NCBI GenBank assembly: GCA_944472135.2
Contig: OX235262.1
Location: forward strand, 53,416,440-53,480,439
Reading direction: 5' to 3'
Length of the DNA stretch: 64,000 nt
Source of the DNA: Trichobilharzia regenti
Taxonomy: Eukaryota; Platyhelminthes; Trematoda; Strigeidida; Schistosomatidae
Below are positions 46,633 through 57,110 of the stretch, piece by piece. The position numbers were made by a program, and so were the translations under genes. Position 1 is the stretch's first letter. Each line of letters opens with the position of its first letter. The notes below the pieces were generated by a model, which did no database searches, had not been told where the DNA came from, and saw only the letters and a list, made by a program, of their open reading frames with translations.

Positions 46633-47694
46633 AACTAAGAAGTTTATTGTGTTGCATTTACATTTTTTTAATCAAAATAGTGTTTGTTATAAGTCCCGCT
46701 GGTATTCCTCGATATTCACATCATTATCACCGCTGTCTCTTTCTCCACGTAAAGTAGTAAGTCACCAGTATCCATCAAACAAAGAAAAATAGGTTTAGCT
46801 GCCTTTCAGAGATATTAGTACTTCCATTTAATTTATCGGTATGTTTTAATAAAACGTCTAAGATTTGTCCCGTGGTTATTATCATCATAAAGCGGCATTA
46901 TTCACATGAATAATGATATTTTCAAATACGAGAGTCAGTTTTCTATTCTAATTACCATTCAAACAATGCGCTTAGCTCTGTAACTTCTAAACTATAACTT
47001 AGTGCCACTTCGCCCCACTTTTTTCATGCTATCTATTGTATAAAAAGTGAACTACTGTTCAACCGTGTCAACATAATCAATTATAAGCATTAAAGGATTT
47101 TCATAAAGTATAATAGTCGTTGTGATTTTCATGAATGCATTTTTTGCTCAAGCTTCTAAATACTTTCTGAAATATATATATATATATATCCGTTACAGTT
47201 TCACGCTTGCATTGGCTTATTAGTTAGTGAATATTGGATGAAAATAAACCAAGCAAAGTATTTGATAGTCATTTAGCAATTCACTTAATCCTAATGTTGA
47301 TTACAAACTGCATACCTCCTTGAAGCAAATGTAAGAGACAACTTTTGTTAAAATACCAATAAAGTGTTTCAGTAACACCTAGTTGCCACTCGCTTAGTTA
47401 CAGTATGTTAGCTTACTACGAAATGAATCAAGAATTCATCAAATCAGCTGGCGATAAAATCACTAATTCGAACAAATCAGTCTTTTCAGCAGACACATTC
47501 CAGATACACTGATGATGTAGTGACAATAGTGAAAACCGTCAAAGTACTACATCTACGAGCTCCAGGTCCAACGGATAAAGTTAGAAGATAGACAATAAAC
47601 AGAATAGTCTTGATTTTTGAAGGAAGCTATGGTATAATATTAATCCTTGAACTGTGGGAATAACGAATTAGTTTGTTATTAATGGATTTAATTT

Positions 47695-47850
47695 CTAGGG
47701 AATGTTGCTTTTACGGAGTGGGTTTGCTAGCTTGACCCAAAATTCTTCCTATTCCAGGCTTACTTTCCGCTAGTAACTTAGGTGGGTTTAAGGAATGAAT
47801 GGGCCAGTGTGTTTTTGGCTAGCATTCTGAACGACTGAACCACCGACGAA
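47695..47850 (-). mobile_element. SINE-E, degenerate
   Basis: The plus strand reads ttacggagtgggtttgctag, then ctagcattctgaacgactg and aaccaccgacga. The order is right but divergence is high. Confidence 0.6.
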
Positions 47851-48544
47851 AGATACACCGTTATAAATAATAGTAATAATGACTTAATTAGATTGCATTT
47901 TTAAAAACAAATTCTGTTTTCTAAATAAAATGAAAACAATTATCTATCCACTGTCATATATATTTTCAATTCTTCAACTTTATTTTCATTTGAGAAATTC
48001 TGTGGGAGAGGATAACGTGTATTCTTGGTGTTTAAATAATTTAAAGTTAAGCATTTTATTGTGAAAGTCTGGGTAATCTAATTAACACTAATATGCAAGT
48101 GGAATAAATGCAAGCCTGCATGCTGGTAACGGAAATTGTACTAAGACAAATGGTATTAAGCAATGGTTGTAATAAGGTTAACACACGTGCGTGAAATTTA
48201 TAAATAATTGAAAAGATATGAAATTTTAGAAAATTACCTAATAAAGACTGTTTAAAGCAAATATTTAAATGAAGTAACAGTATGCGATAAGGTTGTTCTA
48301 ATAAAATTCATAGCCACTTTCATAAAGATATCATTCTAAACGATAATTAACTTTTTCCAGCATACTAGCTGTTATATTTGGAGAAATAGAGTCTATCTAC
48401 CTTAAACTAAAAAGTTATTTTCCTCCAACCAAGAAGTTCCATGCAAAGTACTATGTAGAGAGATTCTACGGAAAACAATTGGTGTACCTCTAACATCTAC
48501 TTAATAAAGTACCACGTGGGCACATACTTTTTACTTTTTTTACT

Positions 48545-48728
48545 TTTGATTACAGCTTGATTCCACACAGTACCTTTTTTGGTAGAAGTATGGAATTTTC
48601 AGCATGTGATATTGGTAGCCAAAATTTTGCAGGCCGACCATTGATATCAGCTGTGCGTAGGCAGGCAGTCGAACTCCGGACCATGTTCATGGTCGGCGAG
48701 AGTCCTGATCACTGTGCCACCGACTCAT
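48545..48728 (-). mobile_element. SINE-Eb
   Basis: The plus strand reads attacagcttgattccacac, gccgaccattgatatcagc, gtcgaactccggaccatg and cactgtgccaccgac. It is very similar to the copy at 46455-46632. Confidence 0.85.
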
Positions 48729-49271
48729 TAATGACGAAGTCAAATTTAATGTAACTGTCTAACTTCAACTAATATTTTAGTAAGTAGATCAATTATTTAG
48801 CACTGTCACTAGATAATTGACACGAAATCTGTCCACGCCACAATAAGCAACTTTAATTCGCCGTTAATGCTAGAGATTCATCTTTGTATGGTATTTTTGT
48901 CATCTTGGTTTCTTGTTTGCTAAAAAGCATCAACAATATTTGTTTGCCAGCTTCATACCTCTGTCACTTACTTCTGAAATTAGAGAATTTTGGTAATAAG
49001 CCGACTAGGTCATAGTAGGTCTCCTTTCCAGCTAATTTTCACATGCTATTTTTCTGTTCTATGTTACTTTACACAAATCAAAGGAAATAAGCGGTTCTAC
49101 TGTTGTCTTGATTTCATTTTCCATAACTTTTCATAGCCCTGATTCATATAATAATTTCACAAAAGTTCTTGCTGCTAATCTGTCAGTTTTCTGTCTGCAG
49201 AAGTCTGCTACTTGTGATAAATTTGTACTTTGGAGTTTCATAAGTACTTATGGATGGACACTCCTTTAGAG

Positions 49272-49470
49272 CTTCAAGCTAGAAGCCTGAAGTTTCGGTG
49301 GAAGTGGTATTCATTTTTAAGGGATGGGGTTGCTAACCTCATGCCTAACCTTCCTTCTTTACCACTCTCATTACTGGCTTAGTGAGGTAAAGGAGTGCGT
49401 CGGCGGGGATCCAACTCCGGACCACATGCGTGATTGGCGAGCATTCTGCCGTTGTGCCAACAACGCATGG
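49272..49470 (-). mobile_element. SINE-E
   Basis: It reads aagctagaagcctgaagttt, gggatggggttgctaacctc, ttaccactctcattactggc, gcgtcggcggggatccaact and gccgttgtgccaacaacgc. The terminal tail is missing at the left. Confidence 0.8.
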
Positions 49471-49856
49471 ACACTCACACATAGAAAATATCCATCCTGA
49501 AGTTGAGTGAAATTAGCTGCTTCCGACCGTGTCGTGCTGTATTTTCCAATGTACAAAGTATACTGGTGCATTGCAGTTGGTAGATTTTTTCTGTTGGCAA
49601 AGATTTCCTGTTATTTGGTTTTACTCTCAGTTTACATTTCGAAGTATAAAGAGTTATAACTATAAACTGAATGTTACTTATCGTGACTTTCTGTAGACTG
49701 TGAGATATTATATTGACTTCCAAACACTCTGTAAATAATGAACTTGAAACGATGGATGGTGTGGTTAAAACACAATTGATAAGTAAATTCTAAATTGTTA
49801 TTGGGTCAAAATTTTAACATTGTTCAAAGTCAGTCAAAAGTATTTAGAAAACTTAC

Positions 49857-50160
49857 TTAGATTTTCAATTGTATACTGTGTTTGATCTCCTTGAACTGTA
49901 TCCTCTGATGGGCCTGGATGCATATCACCCCATCGAATAACATACTTTGTTCCTGGTGGTAATAATCCCGTTTTATCAGTTGAATGGCCTTCACTTTTCA
50001 TTGAAACAGGAATTAAATGTCTTGGGTTAATTAATGAGGTATACTCATAATCTATATTGTCAAACAGGTGTGTTTCACTTTCCATGTTGATTTGTCTTAG
50101 TGCTACTGACCATTTTAATTTTATTGAGGTTTGGGTAACAGTTGCGCGTAGATTATGAAT
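49857..50160 (-). CDS. DCC: Exon: first half of FN3 domain 4
   Basis: The acceptor acatccag precedes 50160 and the donor gtaagt occupies 49856-49851. Phase 0 in, phase 1 out. It opens with IHNLRATVTQTSIKLKWSVA (FN3 A-B strands). The C-C' loop holds an insertion of about 40 residues, then YVIRWGDMHPGPSEDTVQGD and TQYTIENLS follow. YVIRWGD...GP corresponds to the YIIGYG...GSP segment of DCC FN4. The inserted loop (ESETHLFDNIDYEYTSL and on) has no counterpart that I recall. Confidence 0.9.
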
Positions 50161-51139
50161 CTGGATGTATGTAGGAAGGAATACACCGAAAGAATATTTA
50201 TTTACATTCACCTAATATTAATATTGTAAGAAAAATATAATCAGGTTCACTGTACATCTCACTTCTCCGTTCTGGAGGAAAATTAATTAGCTTAAAAATC
50301 CCATTGAGTCATATGAAAAAGAGAAGACGTTCAGCGAAGAGACTCTTTTCGGCAAATTCATTCACATACCTGTACAATGGCATTTATATACAATTATTAT
50401 TATTTTTTTGTGCGTGGGTGTACATAAGGTTTGCCAAGTTTACATAATTGATCAGGTAATATACAATAATGATCTAATATAGAAACAAGGTTAATTAGAC
50501 AGCAACTAAAGTAAAATTGAGTTAGTAAGTTAGATGATGCAATATAATTGACTAAAATGTTTCAACTTAGGTCAGGGCTGCAGCAGAGTTAATTACAGGT
50601 ACAGATTAAGTAGAAGTGGGGTAGATAATAACGCTATTTAACTTAGAACCGAAATTGAGCAAATAAGTTGGATGACTTAACATAAATGACTAGAAATTGA
50701 GCGTCAGTCAAGTTAGTAACAGTGGTAGTGAGGTGTAGAAATTAAATCGGGTGGTGGGGTAGAGAACAAGAAAGTTGAAAATGTAAAATATTACAATTGA
50801 GAAGACAAAATAATACTGATGAAGAGACAGAAAAGAAAATTAATTTGATAGAGATATGATTTAAAGAAAGCTGGATGTGTGGCATAATGTCAATCAGATG
50901 CTCCAAAATCAGACCACAGTTCAAGTATAATATTCAAGTAACTAACTAAGAAGATCCTTTGTTGTATCACTTGGAGTTTTATAGGTCAAAAGAAGAGATT
51001 TATCAGCGAACCATGTATTGAGCATTGGTCACTTATGACTGATTACCTCTGACTAATCATTTCCCGACCGGGTAACTGTTAACTGCTAGCAATAACCGAT
51101 TAAGAACTACTAGTTGTAATAAAAGGAGATAACCAGATG

Positions 51140-51162
51140 TATATATATATATATATATATAT
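51140..51162. repeat. (AT)n microsatellite
   Basis: An AT run of about 22 bp in the intron between the FN3 and FN4 exons. Confidence 0.93.
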
Positions 51163-51494
51163 CTAGATATAACAATCCGCTTCTAATTTTATATTTTTGT
51201 TAACACGAAGCCATTGTCAGTTTGGAAGATGAATGTTCACTATATGTTGGTGAGCAGAAGCATGTCATTCGAAGCAATTGCTTGTCAGAGTTGTATTTTC
51301 CACGCGACTTCAGAGGCATTCCTTCAGGATACAAAGTTTTCTGAGCCATGAACAATGTTTGATTCAATTTCATGATCAAGATACATCGTAGTGGTTGTAA
51401 AAGCTCCCATATATATGTATATATATTTCAGTGCATCTGATTTTTGAAAATTTGAAGGTCACAGTGCCAATATTTGGCTGATTTTAATGTTTTT

Positions 51495-52280
51495 TATCAT
51501 TATTTCCTTTAATTCTTAGAGGAATATAGGGCTTTAGCCGCACGTCTCCATTGCGTTCGGTTCTCTGCCAACGTTTTCACCCCGCTCCAAGTTTGCCCAC
51601 ATTTTTTCATCTCCCCTTCTCATGACCTCCTCCATGCCACCCTCGAACTGACGACCAACTCGCCGCTTCCCTTTCGGGTTCCAATCGAGCGATAGCCTGT
51701 CTAGTGATGTCACTTGATGGTTTCCTCAGAGTCTGGCCAATCCATCTCCATTTCTTCTTGCCTATTTGTTCCACAGTCGGTTCCTGGTTGGTTCGCTCAT
51801 TGCCAGAGATTCCTGTTGCTGATCTTTTCTGGCTATCTGATCTTGAGTATTGAGCGAGGACAACTGTTGATGAAGTTCTGTAGTTTGTCTGAAGTGCCCT
51901 TCGTGAAGCGGCGCCAAGTTTCTGATCCGTACAGTGAGTAGCACTGAGTTCACACTGGAATTAAAAATTCGGATCTCACTTTTCATGCTGAGTGCTATTG
52001 ATGTTCACACAGCCTTGAGAGTAATAAAAGCAAGTCTTGCTTTCCCGATCCTCACTTTGGTGATATCCTCATCAGTTCCGCCTGTAGTTGAAACGATGCT
52101 TTACTGGAGGTTGCTTCTTTCAGATTTCTCCCATTTATGCTGATTGTCGTCTGTTGTTGCTGCCGCTACTGTTGGCCAGGAATCTTTATCATCTCTATTT
52201 TCTATTTGTTCACCTGAAGTCCTATCTTTGAAACTTCTTCCGCCAACTTGTTGCTTTTCACTTGCATACCTTCCAGTTTA
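51495..52280 (-). pseudogene. SR2-like RTE LINE 3' fragment
   Basis: It is a close relative of 24122-24900. The minus strand encodes [16 protein letters not shown], then [20 protein letters not shown] (a shifted RTE C-terminal block). The tail at 51540-51500 reads gccctatattcctctaagaa. Both minus copies share long near-identical stretches, so they come from one subfamily. Confidence 0.8.
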
Positions 52281-52369
52281 ATGCTAACCAAATGTAATTA
52301 TTTAATTCAACTTGGAATTTTCCACCGATTGATTGGACCGAAGTGCTTGGTCTCAGTTTGACATGTTAG

Positions 52370-52470
52370 CTCATTCTACGGACACCTACAGGTGACGAGT
52401 CCCAAACAGGCCGAAATGCTCATCCTGTATTCCACTGCTAGTCAGCATCTACTAATTTATCATCAGATGT
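52370..52470 (+). mobile_element. Smalpha-type SINE remnant with hammerhead
   Basis: Only the ribozyme and 3' part remain: cacctacaggtgacgag, tcccaaacaggccgaaatg, then ctcatcctgtattccactgctagtca, given here in blocks. Stem III AUG/CAU and stem I ACAG/CUGU can form. The first core base C3 is G, which would disable it. Confidence 0.7.
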
Positions 52471-52740
52471 ATTCATCATTCACAGTAAAGAGGGGTTTGT
52501 GAACCACGATAAATATTACCATTTTGAATCCGAGTACTTGTAAGTAGAAGTATACGAAAATACCTTCGGTACACCTACTTTTCACAATCACAGATGACGT
52601 ATATCATCATAGTTATATGTTAAATGTAATATTTAAGGCTATCTTAGGTAAGTGAAATGTATGAACTTCTAAGCCTGTCTGTCAATACATGTTATTTGTT
52701 TGTTTGCTCTCTACCAAAAATATTTCAAACATTCACTTAC

Positions 52741-53024
52741 TCGTGATGGTATAACGTATAAGGGTGAATTTCCACCTTGTTGATGTTGTTGTGATGAATC
52801 AATCCAATCGTCTGCTTTATTTTCATCTTCAAAGAAATCAGCATTTTGTTTCTCCATATTAAATTCCAAAGTTGAATCAGTCATTTCTATCGTCTCTAAT
52901 TCATCTGGATCTATTTTTGGAAGTTCACCACTCGTCTGAAAGTGAATCATTTTCGATGGTACACCTAATCCACCTCTATTAGTTGCTGACACTTGTACAG
53001 TGTAAAAAGTTCCAGGAATAAGGT
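52741..53024 (-). CDS. DCC: Exon: second half of FN3 domain 3 plus acidic linker
   Basis: The acceptor acttcag precedes 53024 and the donor gtaagt occupies 52740-52735. Phase 1 in, phase 0 out. The first 25 or so residues finish the FN3 domain (NLIPGTFYTVQVSATNRGGL). They are followed by an unusual linker of about 60 residues, rich in Asp, Glu, Asn and Gln, with DPDELETIEMTDS and FFEDENKADDW, before PSR at the splice site. Vertebrate DCC also has a short acidic linker between FN3 and FN4; this one is longer and looks disordered. Confidence 0.9.
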
Positions 53025-53880
53025 CTGAAGTAATGAAAACAAAAAATCCAGCTGTAAGTTAATCACATGAAAAAGTTTTTCTTTAACTTTAATTGTTGTG
53101 TCTATTTTCAATGACGTTTAAAGAAATTTGAGTAAACAGTGTTATGATATTTTAATTGTGGCACCAGAAGTTGAATAAACAGTCGAAATGTATCAAAAGT
53201 GTAATATTTACATATGACAAATTTTAAGTTTTGTATTACACTTTGTTTTTATAGTGTAAACATTTGTTACATAAGATGAATACAGATTATGACAACTAAT
53301 AAACATGACTAATAAAGGTGACATGGATTCAATTTCTCAATCTCTCTCTCTCTCTTTCACTTAGTCATACATCGTTAGTAGAAAATCTTAAATTAATTAG
53401 TGTATTATTGAAAAACACCTTTCACTGTTCGGACACAAAGAAGGATTTTTGTTATTGCTTAAGACAAAGCATCGATAGCCGCTGAGTTTCAAAGTTAGTA
53501 GTGAACTAGTTTTCTATTTAACAGATTACAGTGTATCATTGATAATGTCGCATATGTTTGACGTTCACTTAAGAAAATTCTTTTTTCTATTCAGAGCATG
53601 TAGAGTTTTCGAATTACCTCAGACTAAATAAGAAAATTAGAGGACTGGACATTAAACTACCTACCTATAACACCAATTTCACATACTTTTCAGTAAGAAA
53701 TTCTCTCATGACAAGGAAAAACAAATTACGGATAACACAGTCACGAATTTCTTTGATCATCAAACGCATTTAATCACTGATTAGCTCATGTAATTGTTTT
53801 GCATGCGGCTGAGTTCTGTACATAAGGAAGGAATTAACCCGAAAACTTGTGTAAGATTGCCTAAATATTCATGGACTTAC
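53025..53880 (-). other. Intron (0.86 kb) splitting FN3 domain 3
   Basis: A short phase 1 intron with a TC dinucleotide tract at 53341-53357 and no recognisable mobile element. Its compactness contrasts with the repeat-loaded neighbours. Confidence 0.75.
53341..53357. repeat. (TC)n microsatellite
   Basis: Eight TC units in the 856-bp intron, the only non-AT dinucleotide tract of note. Confidence 0.9.
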
Positions 53881-54052
53881 TTTCAACAACATGACTTCTC
53901 CTTGATCTTGGAACTTTGATAACCATTGGTTCTATTAAACGAGAAGAATTAATGTTAATTACATAATCTATAAGTTCTCCTGTACAATCTATATCATTTG
54001 GTGGGCTCCATGAAATTTTGGCGCTTTGTGTCCCACGTGAAGTAACTTTGAC
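53881..54052 (-). CDS. DCC: Exon: first half of FN3 domain 3
   Basis: The acceptor caacag precedes 54052 and the donor gtaagt occupies 53880-53875. Phase 0 in, phase 1 out. It encodes VKVTSRGTQSAKISWSPPND, a clear FN3 A-B strand block with the tryptophan, followed by the C strand (GELIDYVININ) and a basic stretch SRRSH near its end. With the preceding PPEN it matches the start of the third FN3 domain of DCC and neogenin. The domain is completed by the next exon. Confidence 0.9.
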
Positions 54053-54186
54053 CTGTTGAGACAACAAGAAGGCAATTAAAACGCAGTTATATGCAATATG
54101 CTGATGACATACCTATGTCTTATATTAGGAGAATTTTTACGTATCATAAAACATGTATAATTTTAAAATAAAATAATGCTACTTAC

Positions 54187-54430
54187 ATTTTCAGGAGGAG
54201 ATCTTGGTGAAAGTGCTGGTACCCGTGGAGATGATGGCATAGTGGCTGGTGGACTTTTCAAAGCATTACTAACAGCGAAAAGAAGTACACGATAAAAAGT
54301 ATCCGGTGGTAGTCTAGTGATTACGGCATAGTCAGATGGAGCTGTAATATTGATAACTAATTGACGACTGTGTTGGGCTGACGGTGCCTGATATACAAAA
54401 TGATCAGTATGGTTATAAATTGTTTTTATT
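54187..54430 (-). CDS. DCC: Exon: second half of FN3 domain 2
   Basis: The acceptor gccctag precedes 54430 and the donor gtaagt occupies 54186-54181. Phase 2 in, phase 0 out, 81 codons plus one base. It runs from IKTIYNHTDHFVYQAPSAQH through the strand E-F segment YAVITRLPPDTFYRVLLFAV, which carries the FN3 L-P-T-Y signature, into a proline/serine-rich hinge ending SPPEN. A second possible acceptor at 54388-54390 gives a shorter exon, but its phase clashes with the upstream donor, so the longer form is preferred. The next exon is only 134 bp away. Confidence 0.87.
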
Positions 54431-54773
54431 CTAGGGCAATGGTCAATAGACGTTCTGATAATTCATTGAGGTTAAATAAGATTAACCTTTAAAGAAAGTA
54501 TATGAAAGAAATTATTTGATGAAAAAACTGACGAAAAAAATGGTAGATATTACTTCCAAAATTAATCGTTTAATTAGTATGGTGTTGAATAAACTGGACG
54601 CAAAACTTCCTTTTTCAATGGTAGTAGTTTTTTCCTACGATATCACCTGAAGTCAGGTGTAACATATTATGATTATTATTCTGCGAACGTCTCCATTTCA
54701 CTCCGTTATACAGGATCTTTTACCACCGGCTTCATGAAATGCGATGAATCTTACATTCAACTTTTTCATACAT

Positions 54774-54948
54774 GCGTCGGTGGCACAGTGGTTAGGACTC
54801 TCGCCGACCATGCATTGGTCTGGGGTTCGACCCCCTGCCGACGCACACCTGATATCAATGGTCGGCCTGCAAAATTTGGGCTACCAATATCTATGCTGAA
54901 AATTCCATACCTGCACCAAAAGATACGGCGTGGAATCAGGCTGTAATA
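54774..54948 (+). mobile_element. SINE-Eb, tRNA-like head well kept
   Basis: The acceptor strands gcgtcgg and ccgacgc are perfectly complementary over 7 bp. A box-like tggcacagtggttagg, B box ggggttcgacccc, the body ctgatatcaatggtcgg and the 3' part gtggaatcaggctgtaat follow. Confidence 0.87.
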
Positions 54949-55354
54949 AAAAACATATGAAGAAAGAAAACAAAATAATTTGTAGCAAACTGTAAAATTA
55001 GGAATTTAATCATCTTCAAGGAAAATGATTGTTTGAAACTGGAAGATATACAGTAAGATTTATAATTGATGGGGCAAAAATAATAAGATATCTCAACACT
55101 CACACAGTTAGTTACTTTCTAGTGATTTATTATTTCAGTGTGTAATGTGCTGAAAAGTTTAAACGACCATAAAACAGAGAATTATCCTTAATGCATAATT
55201 GAAAACAGACATAAAACTGTCCTAAGTGCGCTGAAAACTTTTTCCCTAACTAACTGAAGTGCAAAATACACAGTTTCACATAACCTGTTATGCCTGCTGT
55301 TAACGATTTTGTTGTTCCAGTGAGTAATAATTCACAGATATTAAAATATGTTTA

Positions 55355-55550
55355 CGAACTAGTAGAAGTTGGAATTCATGGGCCATTGAATCGGGTCCCA
55401 GTGGTAGAGTGGTCTACAAACTTGCCTTGTGACTGGAAGGTCCTGAGTTCAAACCAAGGTGGATACATACTTCTGAAGAGTCCTAAGCTAGAGTGAAACT
55501 GACATCCAGCACTCTCTAGTTTCTAATGGTTCTCTAAATGACATCATATA
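55355..55550 (+). mobile_element. SINE-H, degenerate
   Basis: It carries aattcatgggccattgaa, tcgggtcccagtgg, cttgtgactggaaggtcc, gagttcaaacc, acatacttctgaagagtcc and gtgaaactgacatcc. CUGAAGA is kept; the second box is GUGAAAC and stem II is partly broken. Confidence 0.75.
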
Positions 55551-56829
55551 GGACCCACAATTCAAACTGGATGCATATCCAGTGGTGCACTGGTTTCACT
55601 ACAACTTTCGTAAATTGCCTTACATCGATCGAATTTACTTTCCTATCATTTTACCCGTATATGCATACACATATATAAGACTGAATTTTGCATGAATAAA
55701 GGTTCCACATTATCGAAATACTTAAAAAACAACGGCATGTATTAAGTTATTAACTCTTATTAAATATCCTCAATTAATTTTAGTTTTAGTTACTGTATAA
55801 AACTTCAAACGATTATTCATGAAATGTTTCCAGCCCTTCTGTTTCTTGATAAAACGTCAACTTGGCGACTTATCCAACTAGTGTAAAGTAAACAAAACTA
55901 ATCGACCATGTGTAATATTTCCCTTGTCAAAACAAATGAAAAGATTTATGCTTTTATTTTATTTACCTTTGAATCAAGTAGATTGTTTATTGCTAAACAT
56001 ATTTCTATATTCAATGGTGATTACAGATGGCAAGAAAACTTATTATATTCTCATTTGTGATCTAAATATTCCCATCAACCAAAATAATCTTTCTATAACC
56101 CAGTTACTGATTCCTTAAGCTTAAACCTAACTAAATTATCTATTGGTGTTATTATTTTTCACTTAAGTGGATGGTTCAGTCGTAGAGCTTCCACTGTGCT
56201 TCTAGATAACAACTTCAGCTCTAAATTCAAATTGAATTGTGCATTTTGAAGATATTTATTCATGGTGATGTTATCTAAAAGCATAATGAAAGCTCTGTAC
56301 TTAAATCATCCGTTTCAATAGACCATCTCATTAGTGATAGTTGACGCATAGTAATTTATCCTAAAATACATAGCACTATTCTTCAAATATAACACAGGTT
56401 ATCAATTAATGATGTAAGACTTTTACCATTAGTAAAAAGTCATTCACTGAGTATAACAACCATTATGAAGAATGAGTTTTGCATTCATTGCTGAACGGAG
56501 GGAACATCCACAGTTAAATTCAGTTTTTATTGAAACTCAGTAGCAAGTGGAATGTTCAACACTGAAGAACTTATTAGCATTCAGACACACAAACATTTTT
56601 ATCCCAGCTACGATGAAATTCATTGTAAAACAAAGACCCAATTAAAGTTCCAGATAAAAATAACTTTCGAAGCAAGTAATTTCGTCTGTTTATTCGATAT
56701 CATTGAAGGTAAAACAAGAAGCTGGTCTGCAATTGGATTCGAACAAGCAGCCTCTAAAATACTGGTTGAGTACCCTATCAGATGAGATAAAAGAACTCAC
56801 TGGTTAACTGGCCATCAGTTCTTCAAGTG

Positions 56830-57110
56830 TCGGTTTGTAGGGATTTGATTGATTGGTTACAAGGTTTCATCATGAGCTTGCATTGGTTAGAGAAACATTG
56901 GAAAACCCACCTGGGAGTACTGGACAGCTGTCTCGTCAGCATAGTTTGGGACTCTTCGTCAGTACACATCCACCCCCAGGGTTCGAACCCATGACCTACT
57001 GGTTACAAGGCGAGCTCGTATACCGATAAGCCACTGGGAGCCGATCCAATGGCCCATGAATTCTAACTTCTGCCAATTCACGAAATAGCTCGACCTCTAG
57101 CCAAGATAAT
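56830..57110 (-). mobile_element. SINE-H, gatgaag/gacgaag subgroup
   Basis: The minus strand has ggtatacgagctcgcc, cttgtaaccagtagg, gggttcgaaccc, gtactgacgaagagtccc and gacgagacagctgtcc. A small insertion (tatgctg) enlarges stem II. Confidence 0.82.

Larger units (their letters stand above)
43552..49856 (-). other. Intron (6.3 kb) splitting FN3 domain 4
   Basis: A phase 1 intron inside the FN4 coding sequence. It contains two SR2-like LINE 3' fragments in opposite orientation (44130-44595 plus, 45595-46290 minus), SINE-Eb copies (46455-46632, 48545-48728) and SINE-E copies (47695-47850, 49272-49470). Stretches 44600-45590, 46640-47690 and 47860-48540 show nothing specific. Confidence 0.75.
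50161..52740 (-). other. Intron (2.6 kb) between FN3 and FN4 exons
   Basis: A phase 0 intron that holds an (AT)n tract at 51140-51162, an SR2-like LINE 3' fragment (51495-52280, minus) and a Smalpha hammerhead remnant (52370-52470, plus). 50220-51130 is AT-rich with no recognisable feature. Confidence 0.75.

Noticed and set aside
54388..54390. Acceptor cag giving an exon start at 54387
   Set aside because: Its phase does not fit the upstream donor at 63835; the acceptor at 54431 does and restores the FN3 C strand.
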